Source of the DNA: Bacteroidetes bacterium GWA2_31_9
GTDB lineage: Bacteria; Bacteroidota; Bacteroidia; Bacteroidales; GWF2-33-38
Assembly (NCBI GenBank): GCA_001768975.1
Contig: MEND01000052.1
Coordinates: forward strand, 2,001-35,761
DNA: 33,761 bases
Direction: 5' to 3'
Shown: piece by piece, positions 25,828 to 33,761 of the stretch
How positions within the stretch are numbered: position 1 is the stretch's first letter
Layout of the letters: each line of letters starts with the position of its first letter
The notes under the pieces: model-generated
Seen by the model: the letters and a program-made list of their open reading frames with translations, nothing else
The model's database searches: none
Told to the model about the DNA's origin: nothing
Position numbers and translations under genes: made by a program

Positions 25828-25835
25828 TAAATTTG
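25828..25835 (+). promoter_or_regulatory. Candidate -7 box TAAATTTG for panC
   Basis: TAnnTTTG match 22 nt upstream of the panC ATG; ATTG at 25806-25809 with an 18-nt spacer is a weak -33. Confidence 0.5.
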
Positions 25836-25857
25836 TGCCGTTTTTATAAAAACTTAA

Positions 25858-26700
25858 ATGAAAATTTTTACAAAGGTAACTGATTTAAATTTAGAATTAG
25901 ATTTATTAAGACAACAAAATAAAATTATTGGCTTTGTTCCCACTATGGGAGCACTGCATGATGGACACATTTCTCTTATTAAAACTTGTTCCGAATTTAA
26001 TGACATTACTGTTGTTAGTATTTTTGTTAATCCTACGCAGTTTAATAATGCAAATGATTTAAAAAACTATCCCAGAAATATTGATAAAGATTTAAGCATT
26101 CTTAAAACCACAAATACAACAATACTTTTTTTTCCTGAAAATGATGAAATGTATCCTGAAAAGGATGAGAGAGTTTTTAAATTTGATAATTTAGAGAATA
26201 TATTAGAAGGTGCTTTTAGACCAGGACATTTCAATGGTGTGGCTCAAATTGTAAGTAAATTATTTAATATTGTTAAACCAAATAATGCATATTTTGGACA
26301 AAAAGATTTTCAGCAACTTACAATTATTAAAAAGCTGGTAACGCAACTTAATTTAAGTATTAATATTGTTGCTTGTGAAACCTTTCGCGAATCTGATGGA
26401 TTGGCAATGAGTTCAAGAAATTTATTGTTAAGCAACGAATATAGAGCCGTGGCACCAAAAATTTATAAATATCTTAAAGATTCTGCTTTAAAAATTAAGA
26501 ACAATAGCATCGAAGAAATTAAAAAATATGTTATTGAAAATATTAATAGTGAAAGATTGTTAAAAGTTGAATATTTTGAAATAGTTAATACAGAGACTCT
26601 TAATGCTGTTGATAATTGGGATAATAATACCCCAATCATTGGTTGTATTGCGGTTTTTGCAGGTAATATTCGATTAATTGACAATATCAGATATAATTAA
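25858..26700 (+). CDS. panC: Pantoate-beta-alanine ligase
   Basis: GFVPTMGALHDGHISLI, VSIFVNPTQFN, FRPGHFNGVAQIVSKLFNIVKPNNAYFGQKDFQQL, ESDGLAMSSRN. Confidence 0.98.
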   Translation: MKIFTKVTDLNLELDLLRQQNKIIGFVPTMGALHDGHISLIKTCSEFNDITVVSIFVNPTQFNNANDLKNYPRNIDKDLSILKTTNTTILFFPENDEMYPEKDERVFKFDNLENILEGAFRPGHFNGVAQIVSKLFNIVKPNNAYFGQKDFQQLTIIKKLVTQLNLSINIVACETFRESDGLAMSSRNLLLSNEYRAVAPKIYKYLKDSALKIKNNSIEEIKKYVIENINSERLLKVEYFEIVNTETLNAVDNWDNNTPIIGCIAVFAGNIRLIDNIRYN

Positions 26701-26708
26701 TATCTTTG
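26677..26708 (+). promoter_or_regulatory. Candidate promoter for panD inside the 3' end of panC
   Basis: ATTG (26677-26680), 20-nt spacer, TATCTTTG (26701-26708); ATG begins at 26713. Confidence 0.6.
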
Positions 26709-26712
26709 TAAA

Positions 26713-27066
26713 ATGATGATTGAAGTTTGTAAATCGAAAATTCACAGAGTAACTGTAACACAGGCTGACTTAAATTATGTCGGTAGCATAACTATTGACG
26801 AAGAGTTAATGGATGCAGCTAATCTGTTTGAACACGAAAAAGTTCAAATTGTTAATATTAACAACGGAGAGAGATTAGAAACGTATGTAATTAAAGGCGA
26901 ACGTAATTCTGGTAAAATTTGCTTGAATGGACCTGCTGCACGAAAAGTTATTGTTGGTGACGAAGTTATAATAATAGCTTATGCACATATTGATGCTATT
27001 GAAGCTAAAACATTTAAACCTACTATCATATTTCCAGATTCATCAACTAATAGATTGATAAAATAA
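26713..27066 (+). CDS. panD: Aspartate 1-decarboxylase
   Basis: [37 protein letters not shown] (self-cleavage GS), [41 protein letters not shown]. Confidence 0.97.
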   Translation: MMIEVCKSKIHRVTVTQADLNYVGSITIDEELMDAANLFEHEKVQIVNINNGERLETYVIKGERNSGKICLNGPAARKVIVGDEVIIIAYAHIDAIEAKTFKPTIIFPDSSTNRLIK

Positions 27067-28071
27067 TTGAATCATCAATTAAAAAAAACCATACAATTTT
27101 TCGTATTTTTAATACTTGGTGTAGTTTTATTGTACTTTGCTTTTAGGGATATTAATCTCGAAAAATTAATTGATGCAATTATTAATGCAAATTACTTTTG
27201 GATTTCGTTATCAATACTTTGTGCATTAATAGCACTGTTTTTTAGAGCTGCCCGATGGAACATGCTTATTGTACCTCTTGGATATAAACCTAGCTTATTA
27301 AATAGTTTCTATTCGTTAAACTTAGGCTATATGGCAAATATGGCTTTCCCTAGAATTGGAGAAATAACCCGTTGTGCTGTTCTTGGAAAGGCCGAAAAAA
27401 TACCAGTTGACTCTCTAATTGGAACAGTTATTCTCGAAAGAATTATTGATTTTATTACTTTAGTTTTATTAATCACGATTACTTTTTTTTCAAAAATTAA
27501 ATTTTTTGGTGATTTTTTTATTAATGAAATTTTTAATCCATTATTTGAAAAAATACTAAACTCTACTTTATTAATTACTATTGCATTTTCTTGCTTTGCA
27601 GTTTTCATACTAGGTTTTTTCTTACTCAGAAAAAAAATATCTAAAAACAAATTTGGTATTAAAATAACAAACTTCTTAAAAGGAATGTTAGAGGGCTTAA
27701 TATCTTTATTAAAAATGAAAAATAAATTCAGATTTTTTATTTATACAATTGTAATTTGGCTTATGTATTTTCTTATGACATATTTAATGTTTTTCTCTAT
27801 TGATGCAACCAGTAATTTGCGACCAATTGATGGATTGTTCATTTTAGTAGCTGGAGGAATTGGCATGACAGCTCCTGTTCAAGGTGGATTTGGGGCTTTT
27901 CATTGGATTGTTTCTTTGGCATTGATGCTTTATGGAATATCACAAGAAGATGGATTAATTTATGCTACAATAAGTCACGAATCTCAAGCATTATTTATGC
28001 TAGTACTTGGGGCAATTTCATTTTTTATGTTATTTTTGGGAAGACGAAAATTGAAACATAATGACAAATAA
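27067..28071 (+). CDS. YbhN-like / lysylphosphatidylglycerol synthase transmembrane family protein
   Basis: LSLNLGYMANMAFPRIGEITRCAVLGKAEKIPVDSLIGTVILERIID; GGIGMTAPVQGGFGAFHWIVS; multi-TM. Confidence 0.88.
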   Translation: MNHQLKKTIQFFVFLILGVVLLYFAFRDINLEKLIDAIINANYFWISLSILCALIALFFRAARWNMLIVPLGYKPSLLNSFYSLNLGYMANMAFPRIGEITRCAVLGKAEKIPVDSLIGTVILERIIDFITLVLLITITFFSKIKFFGDFFINEIFNPLFEKILNSTLLITIAFSCFAVFILGFFLLRKKISKNKFGIKITNFLKGMLEGLISLLKMKNKFRFFIYTIVIWLMYFLMTYLMFFSIDATSNLRPIDGLFILVAGGIGMTAPVQGGFGAFHWIVSLALMLYGISQEDGLIYATISHESQALFMLVLGAISFFMLFLGRRKLKHNDK

Positions 28072-28546
28072 TCTTGAAATTATACAATCAAAGATATTTT
28101 CTTTAGAAAATCTTATTCCAGCTTTAAATGTTTGGAAATTTAAAGAAAAAAAAATTGTTTTCACAAATGGATGTTTTGATGTATTGCATCGTGGTCATAT
28201 TGAATATTTAGCAAAAGCTGCCAACTTAGGCAATAAACTTGTGATTGGATTAAATACAGATGAATCTGTTAGAGAAAATAAAGGAAAAAATCGTCCAGTT
28301 CAAGACGAATATTCTCGTGCTTTAATTCTTGCTTCATTAAAATTTGTTGATGCTGTTGTGCTATTTAATGAAAAAACTCCTGAAAATCTTATTAAATTAG
28401 TTAAACCTGATTTCCTTGTCAAAGGAGGAGATTATGCAATTGAAAATATTGTTGGCTCTGCTTTTGTTAGTTCTTATGGAGGACAAGTAATTGTAATTGA
28501 GTATTTAGAAAACCACTCTTCTAGTAGTATTATAAATAAAATTTAG
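28061..28546 (+). CDS. rfaE2: D-glycero-beta-D-manno-heptose 1-phosphate adenylyltransferase
   Basis: KIVFTNGCFDVLHRGHIEYLAKAANLGNKLVIGLNTDESVRENKGKNRPVQDEYSRALILASLKFVD; VKGGDYAIENIVGS. Overlaps the upstream gene by 11 nt. Confidence 0.93.
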   Translation: MTNNLEIIQSKIFSLENLIPALNVWKFKEKKIVFTNGCFDVLHRGHIEYLAKAANLGNKLVIGLNTDESVRENKGKNRPVQDEYSRALILASLKFVDAVVLFNEKTPENLIKLVKPDFLVKGGDYAIENIVGSAFVSSYGGQVIVIEYLENHSSSSIINKI

Positions 28547-28570
28547 ATAAATTTTTAAAAACTTTTTTAT

Positions 28571-28578
28571 TATCTTTG
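28571..28578 (+). promoter_or_regulatory. Candidate -7 box TATCTTTG for the tandem lipoprotein genes
   Basis: Exact TATCTTTG, 17 nt before the probable ATG at 28596; no convincing -33 TTTG. Confidence 0.5.
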
Positions 28579-28595
28579 TTGGTAATGAATTGTAT

Positions 28596-29000
28596 ATGAA
28601 GAGAAAGATATTAATATTCAGTGCTTTATTGTTGTTTTTAAGTAGTTTTGCTTTTGTTTCATGTAAAAAAATGAAAGAAAACAGACTTGAAGGAACATGG
28701 AAATTTATTCCATATTCTTCAGCTAATCTTGATAAAGATAAAACTTGGACATTCAGTAAAAATGGCGATTTTGTTCAAACAGTTGTAGATAACACATCTA
28801 TAACAACTACCGTTCAGACAGGAACTTATGCCATTAGAGTTAGTGGTTTTAAAACTTTTCTGGATATATTTGATATTGATTTATATACTGACGGAAAGTA
28901 TAAGGTTGTTAAATTGTCGGGGAAAGTATTAAAAACCATTCAAATATCTGATGGAGATGGTGCGACACAGTATATTTTAAAAGATTTTACTAAAGAATAA
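28596..29000 (+). CDS. Lipocalin-like small lipoprotein
   Basis: MKRKILIFSALLLFLSSFAFVSCKKMKENRLEGTWKF; the ORF track starts 6 nt earlier at a TTG. Confidence 0.78.
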   Translation: MKRKILIFSALLLFLSSFAFVSCKKMKENRLEGTWKFIPYSSANLDKDKTWTFSKNGDFVQTVVDNTSITTTVQTGTYAIRVSGFKTFLDIFDIDLYTDGKYKVVKLSGKVLKTIQISDGDGATQYILKDFTKE

Positions 29001-29006
29001 TAAATT

Positions 29007-29420
29007 ATGAAAATACATTTTAAAGGCATACTTCTTTTTTCTATATCTATTTTATTTATTTTACTAATATTTTCTTCTTGTGGAAAGAAAAAAGAAGGAT
29101 TATTGGTTGGCACATGGGAATATGTTTGGATATCACAAAATGATTCTAATGAAGTAATAGTTTATTCTTTTTCTGAAGGCGGAAATATTGAAAGAGTAAG
29201 TACAATAAATGGAGTAGATACAAAAAATACAGGAACATATGAATTAGAAAAGAAAACTGGGAAACTTTTTGCTACAATTAATATTGTTGGATTTAGAAGC
29301 TGGCTTAATGGCAAATATAGAATATTACACGTCGATAAAGACATATTAATAATGCAGCAAGTATTTGATACTAACGGCAATTATGCTTTTGCTAGGTTCG
29401 AATTCGTCCGAAAAAATTAA
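29007..29420 (+). CDS. Lipocalin-like small lipoprotein (probable paralogue of the preceding gene)
   Basis: Lipobox IFSSCGKKKEGLLVGTWEYV; same organisation as the preceding ORF. Confidence 0.78.
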   Translation: MKIHFKGILLFSISILFILLIFSSCGKKKEGLLVGTWEYVWISQNDSNEVIVYSFSEGGNIERVSTINGVDTKNTGTYELEKKTGKLFATINIVGFRSWLNGKYRILHVDKDILIMQQVFDTNGNYAFARFEFVRKN

Positions 29421-30775
29421 TGTCAAAAACCAAATCAGTTTATATTTGTCAAAGCTGTAGCTTCCAATCTGCTAAGTTGCTTGGCAAATGCCCATCATGT
29501 AACGAATGGAATACTTTTGTTGAGGAGACATTCACTAAATCAAATTCAAGTTCATCAGGTAAATCATTAGTACAAAACTTAAAACCTGTAAGACTTTCTG
29601 AAATTGAAGGAAATAATTTTACACGTATTAATACTCATATTGATGAACTAAACCGTGTTTTGGGCGGTGGCATAGTTCCCGGCTCAGTTGTATTAATCGG
29701 TGGAGAACCCGGAATTGGCAAATCAACTCTCATGTTGCAGTTGGCTTTACAATTTAATAATCTTACAGTACTTTATATTTCTGGTGAAGAAAGCCTTTAT
29801 CAGATTAAATTACGAGCAAATAGAATCAAAAATGCCAACGAAAATCTTCTGGTTTTAAATGAAACATCGCTTGAATCTGTTATAAATAATATTGAAACAA
29901 TTAAGCCCGATTTGGTTGTTGTTGACTCTATTCAAACCATTCAAACCGACTCGCTTGAGTCGATTCCCGGAAGTATTTCGCAAATAAAAGAATGTACAAA
30001 TCTACTTTTGAAATGTGCTAAACATCACTCAATTCCAATTTTTCTCGTAGGTCATATAAATAAAGACGGACATATTGCAGGACCAAAAGCTCTTGAACAT
30101 ATTGTAGATGTGGTGTTACAATTTGAAGGCGATTTAAGTAATCAATACAGAATTTTAAGAACACTGAAAAATCGTTTCGGTCCAACATCAGAAATTGGCA
30201 TTTTTGAAATGTTCAGCGATGGTTTGCACGAAGTTATAAATCCATCGGAACTGCTACTTTCACAACACGATGATTTTTACAGCGGTACAGCAGTTGGCTC
30301 ATCTTTAGAAGGCAACAGACCATTGTTAATTGAAGTTCAAGCATTGGTTGGAAACTCACCTTACGGCACTCCTCAACGAACAACAAACGGATTCGATTCA
30401 AGAAGAATGAATATGCTTTTGGCTGTTCTGGAAAAACGAATGGGAATTAAGGTTTCGGGTAAAGATGTTTTTTTGAATATTGCAGGTGGTATCAAAATTA
30501 ACGATACAGGGATAGATTTAGCTGTAATAAGTGCAATAATTTCTTCGGGTTTTGATTCATCAATTGCAAAAAAGATATGTTTTGCAGGTGAAGTTAGTTT
30601 AACTGGTGAAGTTCGTCAGGTTTCAAAAATTGAACAACGCATTAGAGAAGCCGAAAAACTCGGATTTGAAAGTATGATGATTTCAAAATTCAGCATCAAA
30701 AAAGAAAGCATAAAATCTAAACTAAAACTTATTACAATTTCTAATGTTTCTGAGATTCCGAAGCTGATATTGTAA
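29420..30775 (+). CDS. radA: DNA repair protein RadA
   Basis: Zinc finger YICQSCSFQSAKLLGKCPSCNEW; Walker A GGEPGIGKSTL; LKNRFG motif; Lon-like C-terminus. Confidence 0.98.
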   Translation: MSKTKSVYICQSCSFQSAKLLGKCPSCNEWNTFVEETFTKSNSSSSGKSLVQNLKPVRLSEIEGNNFTRINTHIDELNRVLGGGIVPGSVVLIGGEPGIGKSTLMLQLALQFNNLTVLYISGEESLYQIKLRANRIKNANENLLVLNETSLESVINNIETIKPDLVVVDSIQTIQTDSLESIPGSISQIKECTNLLLKCAKHHSIPIFLVGHINKDGHIAGPKALEHIVDVVLQFEGDLSNQYRILRTLKNRFGPTSEIGIFEMFSDGLHEVINPSELLLSQHDDFYSGTAVGSSLEGNRPLLIEVQALVGNSPYGTPQRTTNGFDSRRMNMLLAVLEKRMGIKVSGKDVFLNIAGGIKINDTGIDLAVISAIISSGFDSSIAKKICFAGEVSLTGEVRQVSKIEQRIREAEKLGFESMMISKFSIKKESIKSKLKLITISNVSEIPKLIL

Positions 30776-30858
30776 AAAACTAATAACAAAACATTTCAGG
30801 CAGAGACAATAACAGATTAAGCTTTATTTTTTATCAATTAGAAACTGATTGAACCTTT

Positions 30859-30883
30859 ACATTGAAGTTATAAACTTTAATGT
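30859..30883. repeat. Hairpin downstream of radA (possible terminator)
   Basis: ACATTGAAGT/ACTTTAATGT with 5-nt loop, followed by GTGGGGCTATTTTTT; 84 nt after the radA stop. Confidence 0.4.
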
Positions 30884-30991
30884 GTGGGGCTATTTTTTAG
30901 TAAACTTATTATTAGATATAACATTAAAACAAAAAAGAAGTTTAGGTTTTGCTGAAATAATCATAAATAAAATATCTTTAATATGAAAAAA

Positions 30992-32236
30992 TTATATAAT
31001 AGACTTTAATTCAATACAGTCAACAAGTTCATTAGAAATATTCTTGTTAACATCAGCATTGAAATTTGAATCCGAATGTTTATTAAGAAAATAAAAGCTA
31101 AATCCATACATCATCCATGCTTGTCCCCATCTAATATATGGAATTTTAATTGAATGATTATTCTTAATTTGATAATAAAAACAACCATTTTTATCTTGCA
31201 TATTATCTATTGTCCAATTTAAAACTTTTTCAACTAAAAATATATTTTCTTCGATTTTACTAAGCCTATGCAACGTAGCAATAAGTTGAGCGGGACAGTG
31301 AATATCAATAGGATATACTTTTTTGTCATAATATTTTGGAGTACCATCTTCTAAGAAAAAATTCTCTAAATAATACTTTAATCCTAAATCAATATTATTA
31401 TTATAGCTTAAATCTCTTGAATATTTTTGGTATTCACTAATGCACTCCAACTTATAACCTGTATGAAAACTATCAACCCAATTTTGCATAGATGCCTTTC
31501 CAAAAAGCCAAGAACCATCATCTTTCTGATTTTTAACAACTGAATTTACCGATTGCTTTGCTATTTTTAAATAATTTTCATTTTTATTATATGAATATGC
31601 ACGTGCTAATAATCTGCTTCCTAAAAGTGAGGCATTAAAAACGCTTGTATTATCAAGTGGAGAATAAGAAAATATAAAACCATTTTCGTCTGTGGTTCTG
31701 TTTAGATTTTGAATTACAAACTCACAACTACTTAATGCTGTTTTAAGATAATCTTCGTTTTTAGTAATGTCGTAAGCATCCATTAATGAGTAAGATACAA
31801 AAGAAGTAACTACAATCGTAGGAGTTCCCTTTTTTAGAAAAAAAACTCTCGATTGCCAATCAAAATTATAACCCCAACATGCTCCTGCATAGCCTTGAGT
31901 TTGTAATTCAATAATTTTTTTTGCCAAGAAATTTATCTTTTCAAGATATTCTGGTCTTTTTTCAAATTTATATAAATTGCAATATGATGTCAAAAATAAA
32001 CCAAGACCTTTTGGATTATATCCTTTATTTATCAAAAGGAGAGTACGTAAATTATACGGAAATTTTTTAAAAAATTGTATTGTTGCTAATCTAAAAAAGC
32101 GAATAAATATTAAAGGATTAAATTTAAAAAACGGGCTATTTAAACCATCATAAGGATCCCATCCTTTGAATTTTTCATTTTCACAATATAATCTAAGATT
32201 ATTAAATGATGATGATATTTTATTCTGAATGCTCAA
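30992..32236 (-). CDS. Alpha/alpha six-hairpin-like toroid protein (glycan-associated, function unknown)
   Basis: KGWDPYDGLNSPFF; repeated helical units with YAGACWGYNFDWQSR, DDGSWLFGKASMQNWVDSFHTGYKLECI, WTIDNMQDKNGCFYYQ, YIRWGQAWMMYGFSFYF. Confidence 0.7.
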   Translation of the reverse strand: MSIQNKISSSFNNLRLYCENEKFKGWDPYDGLNSPFFKFNPLIFIRFFRLATIQFFKKFPYNLRTLLLINKGYNPKGLGLFLTSYCNLYKFEKRPEYLEKINFLAKKIIELQTQGYAGACWGYNFDWQSRVFFLKKGTPTIVVTSFVSYSLMDAYDITKNEDYLKTALSSCEFVIQNLNRTTDENGFIFSYSPLDNTSVFNASLLGSRLLARAYSYNKNENYLKIAKQSVNSVVKNQKDDGSWLFGKASMQNWVDSFHTGYKLECISEYQKYSRDLSYNNNIDLGLKYYLENFFLEDGTPKYYDKKVYPIDIHCPAQLIATLHRLSKIEENIFLVEKVLNWTIDNMQDKNGCFYYQIKNNHSIKIPYIRWGQAWMMYGFSFYFLNKHSDSNFNADVNKNISNELVDCIELKSII

Positions 32237-32286
32237 TAAATTGCTTAAATGTTAAATTAATGTTAAAATTAAATAAAAATAATTTA

Positions 32287-33225
32287 TTATTCTAATCTAT
32301 TTTTTATTTGTCCTCGTTTTTCTCCTTTTAAATCGTATAATGCCTTGACTTTACTTAAATTGCTCAATTTGAAATTAAGTAAAATTTCATGAGATCCATT
32401 ATTTGTTTTCCGAATAGAATTATAAATAAAATCATAAGTATAAAAAATAGAAAAATACTTTCCGCTATAACCTATCAAAAAATCAACTGAATTTCGATGA
32501 TTATAAATCAATCCTAAATTCAAATTATTACTAATATTGAATATCCCAGCAACCATTAACAAATATGGATTATAAAAGTTTGAAGATAAATAAATATTTG
32601 GATAAAAGGCAAGTTGGTTTGTTATAATATAATCATATTTAATTAAACAATTATAAACTCTCTGATTATAAATTTTATTAGAACTGATGCCATTTTTTGA
32701 ACTAATAATGTTTTGAAAAGCAACACTTGCTTGTAAATTGTTTTTAATAATTGTAATCCCAAAATCTGACTCGGGTTTATTGTATAAATAATTATTCCCA
32801 TTGAAAATTAATGGATCAATTTGCTCATGGCGAGTCTTTTGATAATAATTAATATTATTTGTTAATAATTTTGCACTTAATCCAAAAATAAAATCTGCTT
32901 CCAAAAATTTAATACTATAAGAATACGACAGAGATATTTCATTTTTTTTGAAGATTCCATATTTATCCTGTAAATAATATAAACCAGCTCCCATTTTTTT
33001 ATTTAACTTCATTACATATGATAAAGAATTTGTAACAGGTGCATCATCAAAACCTCTCCATTGAATTCTATCATGAATTTTTAAGGATGAATTTTTACTT
33101 TCTTGATTTAGTGAGGGCGATACAAGTGATGGGTCTAAAAATATCAGATTATATTGCTGTATTTGCTGAGAGAAAGTAAATTTACTTACAAACAATAAAA
33201 ATAATATTGCAACAAATATTTTCAT
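32287..33225 (-). CDS. PorP/SprF family type IX secretion-associated membrane protein
   Basis: FSQQIQQYNLIFLDPSLVSPSLNQES...LKIHDRIQWRGFDDAPVTNSLSYVMKLNKKMGAGLYYLQDKYGIFKKNEISLSYSYSI. Confidence 0.88.
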   Translation of the reverse strand: MKIFVAILFLLFVSKFTFSQQIQQYNLIFLDPSLVSPSLNQESKNSSLKIHDRIQWRGFDDAPVTNSLSYVMKLNKKMGAGLYYLQDKYGIFKKNEISLSYSYSIKFLEADFIFGLSAKLLTNNINYYQKTRHEQIDPLIFNGNNYLYNKPESDFGITIIKNNLQASVAFQNIISSKNGISSNKIYNQRVYNCLIKYDYIITNQLAFYPNIYLSSNFYNPYLLMVAGIFNISNNLNLGLIYNHRNSVDFLIGYSGKYFSIFYTYDFIYNSIRKTNNGSHEILLNFKLSNLSKVKALYDLKGEKRGQIKNRLE

Positions 33226-33761
33226 TTATCTCAATATTGAAATTGATTTTTTCATTAAAAAGTCCGAGCTTTTATCTGGCCATAATAATATAAAATATGA
33301 AGCTTCTGGAACTAACTTACCATTATATTTTCCACTCCATGCTTCGTCATTTGTATAGCTTTCTTTTTCAAATATTAAGCTCCCATTTCTGTTATAAATT
33401 TGTATTTTGTTATTCGGGAAATAATTAATATTTTCTATGTATAAATTATCATTTATCCCATCTCCATTAGGAGTAAAAATGTCATAAATAATTAAATCTG
33501 AATATTCTTTTTCATTTACTTTAATATAAATACTATCAATAATATCACATAAGCTATTTGATATTGTGACATATAAAATAGATGAAATTTCGGGTTTCAA
33601 CAATATTTCCGCACCATTTTGACCATCCGACCATATATAATTATATTGTAAAGAATCTAATTTTAACGTGTATTCATCACCTTTGTAAATAGTAATAAAA
33701 TCTAGGATTTCTATACTTGGGGCATCATTTACATTTAATGATAATGTTACTGTACTATCGC
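33226..33761 (-). CDS. Gliding-motility-associated C-terminal domain (T9SS type B sorting) protein, partial: N-terminus beyond the window
   Basis: IYDIFTPNGDGINDNLYIENINYFPNNKIQIYNRNGSLIFEKESYTNDEAWSGKYNGKLVPEASYFILLW. The frame is open past the track's TTG start to the edge: DSTVTLSLNVNDAPSIEILDFITIYKGDEYTLKLDSLQYNYIWSDGQNGAEILLKPEISS. Confidence 0.9.
   Translation of the reverse strand, partial: DSTVTLSLNVNDAPSIEILDFITIYKGDEYTLKLDSLQYNYIWSDGQNGAEILLKPEISSILYVTISNSLCDIIDSIYIKVNEKEYSDLIIYDIFTPNGDGINDNLYIENINYFPNNKIQIYNRNGSLIFEKESYTNDEAWSGKYNGKLVPEASYFILLWPDKSSDFLMKKSISILR

Noticed and set aside
30983-31009. Micro-ORF MKKLYNRL after a TATCTTTA-like box (gene-start-like sequence facing the six-hairpin gene end)
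   Set aside because: Eight codons, overlaps the 3' end of the convergent gene; probably chance or an unrecognisable gene relic.
460-33761. Search for CRISPR arrays, tRNA/rRNA genes, transposase, integrase, restriction or toxin-antitoxin genes
   Set aside because: No spaced direct-repeat array, tRNA-like T-loop context or recognisable motif of those families was seen by eye; a tool-based scan would be needed to exclude them firmly.

Overview
AT-rich chromosomal segment from a Bacteroidetes-lineage bacterium. The assignment rests on several type IX secretion (T9SS) sorting-domain proteins, a PorP/SprF protein, a DUF4270 protein, TAnnTTTG-type -7 promoter boxes, and the glgA-like/DUF4270/glmS and panC-panD neighbourhoods. 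Main contents: (i) secreted T9SS cargo: metallophosphoesterase, rhodanese, and a 2636-aa PKD/Ig-repeat surface protein; (ii) a minus-strand run sod -> catalase -> alpha/beta hydrolase -> GH130 -> GT4/six-hairpin fusion, where the last gene carries a single in-frame TAA; (iii) an intergenic nest of repeat-like sequences and a ~125-bp imperfect palindrome; (iv) a SUMF1-like / small membrane protein / CPBP protease block flanked by repeat-like sequences; (v) a housekeeping block glmS, DUF4270, glgA-like, panC, panD, YbhN-like, rfaE2, two lipoproteins, radA; (vi) a six-hairpin protein and a PorP/SprF + gliding-motility C-terminal domain pair running off the right edge. I found no tRNA, rRNA or CRISPR array. 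No clearly new multi-gene defence-type system is evident. The most interesting items are the oxidative-stress/glycan gene run with its interrupted last gene, structured and shared upstream elements, the palindromic element near 18.4 kb, and a candidate leaderless panD promoter. All product names come from motif recognition by eye; no database search was run.
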